Below the pieces are notes generated by a model, which was not told where the DNA came from, made no database searches, and saw only the letters and a list, made by a program, of their open reading frames with translations. 64,000 nucleotides of DNA from Isoetes taiwanensis (Eukaryota > Streptophyta > Lycopodiopsida > Isoetales > Isoetaceae): contig JAJEKV010000543.1 of NCBI GenBank assembly GCA_021234155.1, positions 87,911 to 151,910 on the forward strand, read 5' to 3'. Both the position numbers and the translations under genes were made by a program. This document shows positions 32,790-44,071 of the stretch, in pieces; position 1 is the first letter of the stretch, and every line of letters begins with the position of its first letter.

Positions 32790-33415
32790 TAAGAATCTTT
32801 TTGGAATCTTCGAGTTTCAAGGAATCTATGGTAAGTTGAGGGAATCTAGGAGAATCTTTATAGTATCTTAGAAAATCCAGAAGAATATCATGAGAATCTT
32901 AGAGAATTTATGGGAATCTCAAGAGAGCACCTTTGAGAGCGTAATGGAAATCCTGGTGCAATTTTAGAAAATCTAGGGGAATCTTCAAAGGGCCTTAAAG
33001 AATCTAGAGGAATCTCAAGAGAATCTTTGGTATTCTAGAAGAATCTTTATAGAATATTGGGTAATCTAAGAAAATCTACATGGTTCGAGAGAGAATCTTT
33101 GATGAATGTAAGGGAATCTGAGGGAATCTTGATAAACTCTTTAAGAACCTAAAGGAATTTGATAGGATCTTAGAGAATCTAGAGGAATCTGAAGAGAATC
33201 TTAGGATTCTAGGAGAATCTTTATAGAATCTTAGAAAATCTACGAGAATCTACATGGAATCTTGAAAAAATCAAGAGGAAATTTGGGATAATCTTTGAAA
33301 ACCTAGGGGAATCTCAAGAGAATCTTAGAAAATGTAGGAAAATCTTTGAGAATCGAAAGTTATCTTGATAGAATATTAGAGAATCTAGGGGAATCTTTGT
33401 AAACATTAATATTTT
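32790..33415 (+). repeat. GAATCT degenerate array, right
   Basis: About 620 bp of GAATCT-type units, the inverted counterpart of 6998-7720. Linker details such as GGAAATCCTGGTGCAATTTT (32946-32965) can be matched to the left array (about 7545-7562), so the array was there before the arms were duplicated. Confidence 0.88.
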
Positions 33416-33479
33416 ATTATACATACTGTAATACCATGGAGCTACTTGATTTTCATTACTACCATTTGGATTTGAACAG

Positions 33480-33740
33480 CAAATCCCCCCGGGGGATTCA
33501 CCTTTGACCAGCGTATAACCCATGAGAGTTCAACGGAGGGGTGTTTTTTGGACAATTTGCGTACGTATACTTAGGGGTTAGGGGTGTTTTTAGGCACTGA
33601 TTTAGAGCAATATCTATACACAGAGGGGTCAAATTGCCTTTTAAAATTGCGTATACAAGGGGGTTTTTTGCTACCCTCCGAACGCAGATGCCATACCCCC
33701 CTTATGTATAAGTGCATCCCCCGGGCAAATCCCTGACAAT
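33480..33740. other. C/G-run segment, possible small element
   Basis: It is bounded by ATCCCCCGGGGGAT (33482-33495) and ATCCCCCGGGC (33716-33726), with two diverged internal copies of a TTGCG...GTATAC stretch followed by a G-run. Type unknown. Confidence 0.35.
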
Positions 33741-33909
33741 AGTACAACCCACATAAATAAGAAGTTGGTCAGATTTTAATGGTAAAATCTTAGGCGGGAA
33801 GATTATTTGGAGATACATGATTTGCCTGGATATTTCACTTGAACTCCGTCAAAGAAAAACAGAGTTTACGGCACCGTTGTGATCACGCTGCTGTTTATCA
33901 TGCTTAACA

Positions 33910-34200
33910 AAAACATGGGACCAAAGCATGGCCCTGGATGACCTTCAGGAGCAAAGAACATTAGGGGAAGGAACATTCAGCTAGGGCCAAGACGTACTTC
34001 TCCCCCTGGCCAAAATAGAAATACACAAGCCGCCAGCATTATCAAGAGATGTTTGATACGAAATGCCAACATGCGTGCTACAAATTTAGAGAGTACAGAA
34101 CCTGTCTACAACAATCCAGCTGTTATTGACCTGGATGCAAATATGGATGCTGCCGCTAACTCTGGAGGCGATCAAACTGAGGCTTCACTTCATAGATGTC
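33910..34200 (+). other. Exon-like open stretch, unassigned
   Basis: After a TGA at about 33937-33939 the frame reads RRTSPPGQNRNTQAASIIKR, then ANMRATNLESTEPVYNNPAV, and IDLDANMDAAANSGGDQTEA. Codon use looks coding and the protein is low-complexity but not repetitive. I do not recognise it. It could be an upstream exon of the coding stretch at 36.4-37.8 kb. Confidence 0.4.
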
Positions 34201-34260
34201 TGATTAATGCTGTATTCTTACTTCCTTTTACTGTTAAAAATACTGTAAACCATTCATGAA

Positions 34261-36420
34261 GGCATGAATTAGGTGCTCTAATCCGACCTCACATCCTACA
34301 CTAAATTTCTTTTTCGTTTTCTCAGCTATGGGTTACCACTCTTACTCATGTTTCTACTGTAACACTTCGGTAGATTGGAAGGGTTTATTTTAGTTTGTTT
34401 ATTTGAACCGAGGTAACTACTGTACTGTTGTCTTATGATCCCAACTTCAGACAGAAATTGCTAATATTGTTGAAACATGCATGTAGTTTTAGCACTGTCA
34501 AATGTTTGTTCCTATGTTTGGCATATCTCTGTAACTATAAAGCATGCAGCCAATGTGAGCATACAGGAAGCAACCATTTCTGATAGTTTTTTCTCACTTC
34601 ACTTGTGCTGGATACAACCACTATAAGGCAGGATTTCTAGTCTCCTGTTGCTGAATGAAGTCATAATCCCTTCTATTGCGAATAAATGGTTAAAAAAGTG
34701 GTTGAGACTGACCTCTAACAGTCGTATTTAATTGCTTATTTGCTCATACTTTAAGGAAACGGATAATAACATGGTTTGTCTGTGCTTACCTGCTAGCTGC
34801 TTCATGCTTACCCTTTTCAGGCTAACATATGATTGGTTTGGCTGCAGGTAGCTTGGCAAGCCTACCTTTGAAGGTTTTTGGGCTACACAAGTCTTGGGAG
34901 TACTTCTGAAATGGAATGCAGATTTGACAATCTGCAACAAGAAACTATTCATCTTCTTATGCTGATAACATTAGTATCTTTTTCTCTTTTCCGAAAAAAC
35001 TAAAGGAAGCATTTTGATGTTTAGTAATGCACTCTATGAATACACTGCTACAGTTTGTCTTAAATGGCCATATTATTTGGAATCTGGCTTGCTTTTGTAG
35101 GATTGCTTTCTAGATCTATGGCTAGAAGGGAATGTATCAGAAAACAAAAAATTGAAAAATAATTTTGGAAACAAAGGTTATGTTCATCTGCACTGCTTAG
35201 GTTTCTACTTAGGGATCATCTTTAAAAGTCATAAACTGATTATAATGGCTTTACTGCTTATGGAATCATGATCCAATTCTAACCTTCTGAGTCTCCTTGT
35301 GCCAAAATTTACCAACTGCCTACACTAATAAGAGATAGTGCTAGTATACACTGCTGAACTACAGGTCTGATAACGAAACTTTAAAACAACATGTTTGGGA
35401 TCTGAATCCTCATCTCACTGCCTTAGGGTCACCTCTAGGGTTGTTAATATTCATATGTCCTTTTTCTATCACGGATACTAATAAATTTGGCTTATTGATT
35501 CCACTTGGTAAACAAGGTTTTGAGGCTATTTAACCTCCTTTTTCTTGGAACCATTGGGGGTCATGCCTTATGTTCAATGCTTGGTTGATTTATTTGTGAG
35601 TCATGAGTAGGTTTACTTAGTATTGGGGTTTGAAGATTCAGCTCCCTACTATGTGCTCCCACTACAGGACTTTAACTAGTAATTTACTTTGTAAAAACAC
35701 CTCTATTTATATTCTGACTCTAAATGTTCAATGCACTACAGTAGAGTCTATTTAAATGTTCAATGCTTTGTTGATATATCTGTGAGTCAAGAGTGGGGTT
35801 ACTTAGTATTGGGGTTTGAAGATTCAGCTCCCTATTGTGTGCTCCCACTACATGACTTTAACTAGTGATATATCTTGGAAATAACACCTCTATTTAAATT
35901 CTGACCGGGTTTGTGGTATGGGCCTGGTTATAACCAGGGCAGACCACCTCAATTTCTAACTAGGTTTAGTTTTTGGAGTAAGATGGTTTGCTAGATTAGA
36001 TCCTAGTGAACAGCTAGTATATATAATGAAGCTTCTGCTTATCTGTTCGAGGAGAGATAACCCATGCCCCTGGTTGCTACTGTCACTACCATTTGCATTA
36101 TTATAATTATTCTATTTTAACTATTCAGCTTTAATATTTCCATGCTTTTAATAATTCAGTTAATTTCTGGGAACATTTTTGTCTTGATTGACATATTCGG
36201 ATATGGGGCCAATTACTTGACCCTCATCCCTATATGCTGATCTGCTATTTGTTCCTTAAGCCTATAATAGCAGCTTGTGGATTTGTTGGTGAGACCACAT
36301 GTTGTGCAGTATCCTATTGATCTGAGGTAGATGAGAACTTTCACAAAATTCAGATTTTTTCTTCTTTTGATTGATTATTGAGATTTATAATGGATATACA
36401 TTATAATAAATTTGTCTGGA
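34261..36420. other. AT-rich, intron-like sequence
   Basis: Long T-rich sequence without a gene. It lies between two coding-looking blocks and might be an intron. Confidence 0.35.
35572..35907. repeat. Tandem duplication, period about 185 bp
   Basis: Copies at about 35572-35722 and 35757-35907. Both contain TTACTTAGTATTGGGGTTTG and AGATTCAGCTCCCTA. They are about 90 percent alike by eye. Confidence 0.88.
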
Positions 36421-36421
36421 G

Positions 36422-37784
36422 ACTAATTGTAGTCTGTTCCAGACTTATGCCAACTCTCCAGAACCAGGACTTGAAGATGCGACAAGTCCCTGGATTCCTG
36501 AAATCAAGATGCTGGGATTTGATGCCCTTAAATGCCAAGTCCCCAATAGGGCAGTGCAAACAATCATCTGTTGTTTAAACGATGATTTCATGTTCAAAAA
36601 AATTATTGAACTGGAAATGAATATCACTGATTACAGATTATCAGCGGTTGCCTTTCTCGGGTTTAATGATTGGCTTGAGGTGCTTATACTCAAGATGAAA
36701 AATCATCCCGTTAACTATGATAAAATCATTGAAGATGCTTATAAGAAAATGATGTACAAGATCAATGTCAGATCTGATATGGATATAGCCTTTGAAAATA
36801 TCTTTCCTAAAACAGAGGCATGGATGAAGAAATGCTATAAAGTTAAGAACGAAGAGGTGGAAGAAACTAGCAGACCAAAGAAAACCGCACAAAAAGCACC
36901 AAGTACTAAGAAAGGTGCTGCATTTGGCAACAGTGTTTTTAACTCCACTGCTATGTGCCTTGATGAACAAGTGGTTCCAAATACTGCTAGCAATCCCGTT
37001 GTGGAACCTAGCTCTCCTGCTGCTTTTAGAGGACAGTGAACAGAAAGGCAGGAGACAAGCCAGATTGGACCTTAGCAATACTTGCTATTTTCCCATGCTG
37101 TTACATAGTGCTGTGGAATCTTTGGCTCAAGAATATGACAAAATATTATGTGGAAATCTGGGCACCCTTGCTCCTATGTCAGTTACCTCATGGAAGTTCC
37201 TCTCTGATGTAGATGATACCAAATTAGAGAACTTCCATAAAATCATTAATAGAGCAGAATACTGTCTGGAAAAGACAAGGCTTAATGATGTACCTTTTGA
37301 TATGCAAACGTTCGAAAAAGAATGCCCATGCCCATTTGGCATCTACATCAATTAGAAAAATCATATGGCAGCAATGGGAAACTTACAAAAAGAATACAAC
37401 TTGAGGAAAATCTGGAGATGTTTCTGCCCTTACTTTAAGTGCGCTTGTGACACACAGAAAAACAACACTTGCAATGAGAATATTACGTGGTTTGACCAAG
37501 GCATCTGGTATATTCTCAATAATTTGAGCAAAGTCTATCCTAACATGGACTGTAAAAAAGCTTTTATGAAGGTTGTAAGCCTGCTATCTAATGATCTGCA
37601 AAAATTCGCATTGGTGTATATATCTTATATCAGATACAGATATTTGGCATATTGTGTTGCCACTGACATTAGTAAAAACCCCAAATGTAACATCCAGGAA
37701 AAATATGGGAACACTTACCTAGTTATGGTAACCGAGATGATGCTGAACCCAGAGGATTTTGTACTCAAAGATCCGGTGGTATAA
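36422..37784 (+). pseudogene. Unassigned coding stretch, about 450 codons with one frameshift and one stop
   Basis: Frame one (36422-37039) begins after a possible AG acceptor and reads YANSPEPGLEDATSPW, CCLNDDFMFKKIIELEM, then a Lys-rich linker (RPKKTAQKAPSTKKG). Near 37025 the reading shifts to another frame (to 37355) with LLHSAVESLAQEYDKIL, ENFHKIINRAEYCLEKTR and FEKECPCPFGIYIN. After one TAG the same frame goes on (to 37784) with IWRCFCPYFKCACDTQ, VYPNMDCKKAFMKVVSLLSN and YISYIRYRYLAYCVATDI. It is mostly helical by composition, with a Cys cluster. I do not recognise the family. Its single-copy look and AT-rich codon use resemble the Penelope-type fragment at 4.4-5.7 kb, so it may be part of a retroelement, but that is a guess. 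Confidence 0.55.
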
Positions 37785-39382
37785 AAACCCCCTAAAAGCG
37801 GTAGGAGGAGGGATTTCTAATACCGCTTCTTCAAGCGATGGGAGCATTAGCTTTCATCCTCCCGGATGACCTTATATGGGAGATAATTGTCGTTTAAAGC
37901 TAACTTCGATATCAAATATGTCTCACCGGTATTCGAATCATACTTTTGCTACTTTCTCTACTGGCGGAAACACGGGGCCTTCACTTATGGAGGAGCCATC
38001 TGTCACTAAAGCACGTCCTAATCTGGACAAAAGCATACATACAGACGTCAACGCTTTTGATATTTCGGCTGTATAAAGGTTAGTTACTACTCTCCTTTTT
38101 TTTGCAATGTAGGCCTCTCTATTTATGGCTTGCTTTTTCTCGTTTCTCCTTGCAAAGAATTTGACTTAATACTAATCTTAAGTATGATTTTGGTAATCCT
38201 GTATTAGCATTACTCGAATATACGGTCTTTACCTTTCAGTAAAGGCCGACTTATAAACCAATATTACCATCGATGTTTGTGCACCGGCAAGCGGGTGAGG
38301 TTTTGAAAATGAATAACATCTTGAAGGAAATCTTCTCAAAAAAGGTTGAAGATTTCTTGCAAGATCTCACCTTTTAATTTTGGATCGATATTTTAGACTG
38401 GCCTAAAAGGATCGACATACCTGAGCTTACAAATTATGCGAAAATTTGCTGATGCATTGGCTTGGAAGCTTTGCACAAGCTCTTCTGATCTTTGCAGTCC
38501 GGCTTCATCATCCCCCGATTCTAGAGAAAGTTGCAACCTTTTTGGCCAAATTAAATGTAAACCCGGTATGGTCACTCGGTGGTTTTCCGACATTGCAGCT
38601 TTACCTATGAATCAGGATCTGGACGTCGATGTTGGCCGTTGGTTTTGCTTAGGTGGCATTTATGTTGGATCCTAACCATACATATGATTTGATGTGACAT
38701 TCATTTATAAGATGGTGGGGTTGCAACTTTCAATCCTGACCGTTTATTGTTGAAGAAGCAATCTTGGCCATTCACGTGAGTGCATGGGGTCATGTATGGG
38801 TCATGTGGATGCATGAGGTGGCGAAAGCTAGATGTGACAATTTGTTTGGCGGGTTATGTTAGAGCATGGGGAGATAACGTGGCGTTGTTATAATGTGCCA
38901 AATTTATTGGTTATATTAAAAAAAGTAAAAAAAAAAGGAAAACCATTTACGATGGTTTTCGAGGTGTGTGCTTTGGCGATGGCGGCAACTGATAGGATTT
39001 TGCTTATTTTTGCATTTCTTAGTGTCTCTCAGAATGGCGGTGATGGTGGAGCTCCGCCGTGACGGTGGTTGCTTCGGGTAGAGTGATTTGTTTCCAGTGA
39101 ATCGTTGGCGCTCCCTCGCATAGCTTAGAAATTACTGTCTGTGGCCGGATCTTGCCAATATCTTTCTTTGTAATATTCATCAGCTTGCAAGAGGCATATG
39201 CGATTTCTTCTGTTGGTAATTTTTTTTCTATATTCATTTCTTCCTTTTTCTCCTCTGGAAACAAAACATCAGAGGCACAATTTTTCTGTTGGATCGGGTT
39301 CCTCGGGCGACACATGAGAAAAAAATACATGCAAACTAGGGAGGATCTAAGGTTTCTAGAAATTTCGTTTGCCTAATTTGTG
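37785..39382. other. Mixed sequence with small hairpins and short open frames
   Basis: AAGCGGTA (37796-37803) and TACCGCTT (37822-37829) can pair. Short frames at 37876-38076 (+), 38436-38675 (+) and 39019-39330 (-) look partly coding but match nothing I know. Confidence 0.35.
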
Positions 39383-39387
39383 TTTTG
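39383..39387. repeat. Target-site duplication TTTTG, left, of Copia element 1
   Basis: TTTTG here and at 44067-44071 flank the element exactly. Confidence 0.93.
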
Positions 39388-39654
39388 TGTTGATGATGTC
39401 TTCACTTGGTCAAAGCGGTCACCCATATTCCAGGAAGAGGTCACCTTCGTTCCGGGAATAATTGTGACTTAATCTAGGCAACCCGATATTTAGGCCTAAT
39501 CTAAGGCATGATTCCTTAGTTAGCTATTGTTCCTTTTCTATTTAAACTTTGAATGATAAACTTCCCAATTGCATTTCATTGTATGGTTTTTCTTCTTCTT
39601 ATTAATGAAATCACCTCCTTTGTGATTCCTCCCTTGGCATCCCGAAGTTCTTTA
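39388..39654 (+). repeat. 5' LTR of Copia element 1
   Basis: 267 bp, starts TGTTGATGATG and ends TTCTTTA. The A+T-rich region near 39535-39545 (TTTCTATTTAAAC) is a likely TATA region. Confidence 0.95.
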
Positions 39655-39667
39655 TGGTATCGAGCCG
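39655..39667 (+). promoter_or_regulatory. Primer-binding site of Copia element 1
   Basis: TGGTATCGAGCCG directly follows the LTR. It is one base off TGGTATCAGAGC-type sites complementary to initiator methionine tRNA. Confidence 0.8.
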
Positions 39668-40019
39668 TGTCCCTTTCCAAGGAGATGGAAATCAATTTCG
39701 CAACTTCCTCCATCCATGCGGTAATGTAGCATCGCCTGGATCCCCCGAAAACCTTCGAACCCAACCAAAGGATTAAAAGACTTTGGCATTGAAAGGTCCA
39801 GAGGTGATAACTTCCCCATGTGGAAGTACCGGATGCGTCGCATACTTTGAAGCGTTGGATTATGGGAGGTTATAACCGCAAATGGAGATCAAAACTGGTG
39901 GGAGATAAAAAAGCCTTAAAGAAATGGGCGGTGAAAGACTCTCGAGCTCATTCCCAGCCTTATTTCTTGCATTCACCATTCGCGCTTTAACAGCTGAAAG
40001 TATCTCATAATGCCCATGA

Positions 40020-40780
40020 ATGTTGGTCCAAATTGTTTGCGTTTATTTGAATCCAAAACATTGGCGTCTCAAGTCATGCCGAGGCATCGCCTTTATGCCG
40101 CTTAAAGTCCAAGAGGGAGAATCCATGAGTCTCCACATTGGCAAAATCCGCAATATCATGGATCAACTTGAAGAAGCCGGGAGATCAAGCTATGTGATAC
40201 GTCGCCGCTATATGGATCAACACAATTGCCTCACCTTACTCTCTAGTCCGCCTCCCGCATATGGGAATCTGGTGGTAGTACTTTCAAACAGTCCTTCCAC
40301 ATTGACATGGGAAGAAGTCGATTGCAAAAAAATCCGCAAGAAGAAGTCCGGTTGCGCCAGGGGATCTCGGATCCTCAAGTAGCCCCTGTTTACTCAAAAC
40401 AAAGGCCCGAGAGCAGATTATGGCACGAGGGAACATGATTCTAAGGAATCAAAAGGCCTCGATGCACTCATTGCCGGAAAAGAGGGCATATCAAAGAGAA
40501 ATGCTGGAAATTGCTTGGCGAAAGCAAGCTCGTAATGCAAAGGATTCAAATGGGAGTACCCATCCGCTCAAACTGGAAATTCCGGTTTCACTAATCTTGA
40601 ATCTCGGGATCAACCAACGGGGAGCCTTCATGACTGGGCAGTCCAATGCCCTTGAACACAACTTGGTTTGACAATGGTAAAAGATCTCATCACATGACCG
40701 AAGAGCAGCAGCTTTTTCGTTCAATTAAAAGTGCTTCATCCCCTTTGTCCATATCCACGAGCAATGGGAGCAAACCGATT
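40020..40780 (+). pseudogene. Copia 1 gag and protease remnant
   Basis: Gag helical part (SLHIGKIRNIMDQLEEAG, then LLSSPPPAYGNLVV) at 40110-40290. A zinc knuckle in another frame near 40460-40500 (CRKRGHIKEKCW). Protease start near 40668 (TTWFDNGK, where WxxDSG is usual; the Ser is Asn here). Frameshifts separate the parts. Confidence 0.8.
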
Positions 40781-41730
40781 GCAGCCCACACCGGAGAAGT
40801 CCGTGATCACTCTCAACAATGGTAAAAGTCTTTCCATTGCAAATGTACGTCTTGTACCGGGTTTGGATCAGAATCTCCTTTGCATGGCTCAACTCATCGA
40901 CCTTGGCTTCAACGTGGCTTTCTCACCAAATCATGCAATGCTCTTGGATGCAAATACCAAAAGGGTTATGGCCACATGCATCGGATATGGAAATCTCTAT
41001 AAGATGGATACTTTTCTCGAAGGTTTTGCACTTCATACTCACGTGATCGATGAGCTATGGCACCATAGGCTTGGTCATGCGGGCTTGGACAACGTTCGAG
41101 ACCACTATTGCATCCAAGGCGCCACCGGGTTTACCTTCACGGTTGTTGTTCTCTCGCTCTTGTGAAATTCGCACCATGGGCAAAGCAACGCAAGCATCCT
41201 TTTTCCAAATGAAGCAAATCGAAGCGCCTTCCGGGCCATCGAAAGTACATTACGATATTTAGGGGCGCATCCTCAATCACTTGGCGGATCTCTCTATTTC
41301 CTCGCATTTATAGATGATGCCTCCGGATACACTCGTGTATTCTTTATTCATCGAAATCTCGGAAACATTTCAATGCTTTCAGCAATATGTGTCTTTTGTG
41401 CACACTCAACTTGGGCGACCTCTTCAAAGTCTAATGAGTGACAACGGAGGGGAATATACTTCTAAACAGATGGCAAAATTCTGCCAAGACCATGGAATCG
41501 AAAGCACCGCTTAGGTGTTTGGAAACTCTGAACAGAATGGTCTTCAACGCATGAACCGAACCATCAAGGACATGGCCCGATGTTCGCTTATCCAAGCTCA
41601 CCTTCCACTCAAATTGGCCGAGGTTGTTCATACATCCGTCTATCTCGAAACAGGCTTGTCTCGTGATCTAGCTCCAAGCGCAGACCCCATTTCACATATG
41701 GACAGGAAATTCTCCGGATCTTAACCATCT
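40780..41730 (+). pseudogene. Copia 1 integrase remnant
   Basis: GAG-pre-integrase block at about 41050-41100 (LWHHRLGHAGLDN). Core domain with IDDASGYTRVFF at about 41310-41350, then SLMSDNGGEYTSKQM at 41431-41475 (second catalytic Asp) and the third block NGLQRMNRT at about 41535-41560, where the usual Glu of VERxNRT is lost. Several stops. Confidence 0.85.
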
Positions 41731-42339
41731 AAAAGTCTTTGGTTGTTTGGCTCATGCTCTCAATCTCCCGGCAACAATTTGGCGGTGCCTTTCAATCTCG
41801 AAGCATTCCAGCCATCTTAATTGGCTATTCCACCACCAAGAAAGGGTACAAAATTATATAATTATTCCAGCGGGGAAGATGTTTTCTGATCGAGATGTGC
41901 ACTTCTTTGAAGATAAATTGGGAGCCTCGTTACTTTCCCCGATGAAGGTCCAAATTTTATACTCCCCGCCCATGCCGGTTCAAGATCCGGCGTCTTCCCC
42001 GATGATCCCATGAGTGCAGAGACACTACCATTGATGCACTCTCAAGTGGTAATTGATCCGGCCAGATGATCCATTCATGGAATTCCAAGATGGACCACTG
42101 GAGATCCCTCGCTCTCCTCGCTACGTAACCTCCTCAAGTGCCTTCTGCTCCAAGACGTTCTAGCGAGGCCATGGAACCCCCACAGCCCATTTTGGAGTAC
42201 CATCAAGCCATGTTCAATGCACAAACAAAGGATTGCCTCCACAAATTTGCCGAGGCTCTCAAGACCCCATGTCGCTTGAATGGCAACATGCCATGGATCG
42301 AGAGATTGCTTCACTCCATCGCAATCAAACATGGACATT

Positions 42340-42950
42340 GGTCCCGCTTCCACGGACGTTGCCTCATCTCCTCCAAGTGGATCTATAAGATCAAATTCAA
42401 AATCGATGGCAGCCTCGATCGATTCAAAGCTCGCTTTGTAGCTCGAGGATTCTCACAAATAGCGTGAGTGGATTTTGGAGACACTTTCTCCCTCGTCATA
42501 AAAATGGCATCCATCGAGTCTTCGCTTGCTTTTGCAGCCCAGAATGATCTAGAAGTCCATCAAATGGACGTGGAGGGCGGCTTTCCTTTATCTGCAAACT
42601 CAAGAAAGCACTTTATGGCCTTAAACAGGCTCCAAGGGCATGGTACCAAAAGATGCATTGTTTTCTCTGGCGCACAAGGCTTCCGGAATGGAGATGTCGA
42701 CACCAACCTCTATATTCAGCTTTGCGGATCCACCTTTGTGCTATTAGGCTTATACATTGATGATACCAGGTTTGTAAGCAACTCTCTTGCTCATCTCCAA
42801 GACGTGAAGCAAGCTCTAGCTCACACTTTCTCCATGCATGATCTCGGTGATATTAGTAGCTGTTTGGGCCTCCGAATCACCCCCCAACCGAAGCTCAACA
42901 CCTCCTTTGCATTGATCAAGCACAATATGCCCATGATATCCTAGCCAAAT
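42340..42950 (+). pseudogene. Copia 1 reverse transcriptase remnant
   Basis: [20 protein letters not shown] at 42373-42430, then HQMDVEGGFPL (motif A, with Ala-Phe altered). A deletion follows, then LKKALYGLKQAPRAWY in another frame at about 42600-42645. LGLYIDDTRFVS (motif C, YIDD) lies at about 42748-42780. A TGA at 42464-42466 and frame changes break it. Confidence 0.85.
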
Positions 42951-43199
42951 TTTCGCATGCTTTCGGACTGCAATGGCTCTTCCATTCCCATGGAACACGG
43001 CTTGCTTGTTTCTTCACTGACGACCGCCCCAAATCCCCTTCACATGCTTTGGCTATGCAGGGGATATTCCATACCGCAACTTGCGGGTTGTCTCAATTAC
43101 ATCATGGTTTCCACCAGGTCGGATCTTGCATATTCAAGAAGCTTTCTTAGCGGTTTATGGCCAATCGGCATTGTCCATTGACAAGCACTCAAGCGGGTT

Positions 43200-43740
43200 C
43201 TTCGCTATCTCAAAGCGAGACTCAAGATTATGGCATCATATATGGGCTGATTCGGTTTTACTCCCAATCATTTCATTGGTTACAATTCGATTACGATCAT
43301 GCGGGGACCACGATGAGAGTAAGTCCACGAGGAGGTTACCGCTTTCTTCTTAATGGAGGTGCGGTCACATGAAGCTCAAAAAAGCGACAAGTCACGGCTC
43401 AATCCAAAGATCGCTTTGAATACATTGTCATTTGTTTGAAGCTGCCAAGGAAGCTGAATGGATTTTTTAAAATCACCAAGGATCTTCCACCGCAGCAGGA
43501 GCTTCCTCTCACACTCTTCTGCGACAATCAAAGCACCATTGCCCTTGGCAAGGATTCTAAATTCCATGCTTTCGAGCAAACACATTCGTCCGCTTTCACT
43601 TTCTTGGGATGAGGTCCAAGAAGGACGATCACCATGCCTTATTGTCCCTCCAATGATATGCTTGCGGACATCCTTACCAAGCCCCCGCCCAAAGCTAAGT
43701 TCGAGGGGCATCGCCTTCATCTTCGGACACCGGACGGCGG
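43200..43740 (+). pseudogene. Copia 1 RNase H remnant
   Basis: In mixed frames: TLFCDNQSTIALGKDSKFHA, and at the end PSNDMLADILTKPPP (43649-43693), the usual C-terminal block before the 3' LTR. Confidence 0.8.
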
Positions 43741-43799
43741 TTCAAGCGGGGAGAAGAGTATGGTGACCTCCGTCCTTGACCCATTGAAGTCAAGCAGAG

Positions 43800-44066
43800 T
43801 GTTGATGATGTCTTCACTTGGTCAAAGCGGTCACCCATATTCTAGGAAGAGGTCACCTTCGTTCCAGGAATAATTGACGCTTAATCTGGGCAACCTGATA
43901 TTTAGGCCTAATCTAAGGCATGATTCCTTAGTTAGCTATTGTTCTTTTTCTATTTAAACCTGCTGAATGATAATCTCGGCAGTGCATTTCATTGTATGGT
44001 TTTTCTTCTTCTTATTAATGAAATCACCTCCTTTGTGATTCCTCCCTTGGCATCCTGAGTTCTTTA
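43800..44066 (+). repeat. 3' LTR of Copia element 1
   Basis: 267 bp, same length as the 5' LTR. The target duplication TTTTG follows at 44067-44071. The tract before it (TTGAAGTCAAGCAGAG) is a weak polypurine tract. Confidence 0.95.
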
Positions 44067-44071
44067 TTTTG

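Larger units (their letters stand above)
29398..33415. repeat. Right arm of the large inverted repeat
   Basis: Reverse-complement partner of 6998-12453. It lacks the 1.4-kb insertion of the left arm. It has a private CTTCC run (31225-31248) and a stretch near 30478-30520 that the left arm lost. It holds, in order, guanylate kinase exons, a kelch-like scrap, unassigned sequence, a telo-box and the GAATCT array. Confidence 0.9.
39388..44066 (+). mobile_element. Complete Copia LTR retrotransposon 1, degenerate inside
   Basis: It is 4,679 bp, with two 267-bp LTRs, a primer-binding site, gag and pol remnants in the order gag, protease, integrase, RT, RNase H, and a perfect 5-bp target duplication. 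Stops and frameshifts occur in every domain, so it cannot move by itself. The two LTRs differ at roughly 15-20 sites by eye, so the insertion is old. Confidence 0.95.

Noticed and set aside
35685-35860. CACTA transposon ends (CCCACTACAGG and CCCACTACATG)
   Set aside because: They are parts of a 185-bp tandem duplication, lack subterminal repeats and have no inverted partner.
37796-37829. Hammerhead ribozyme of a Penelope-like element
   Set aside because: A small stem is present but the hammerhead core (CUGAUGA with GAAA) was not found nearby.
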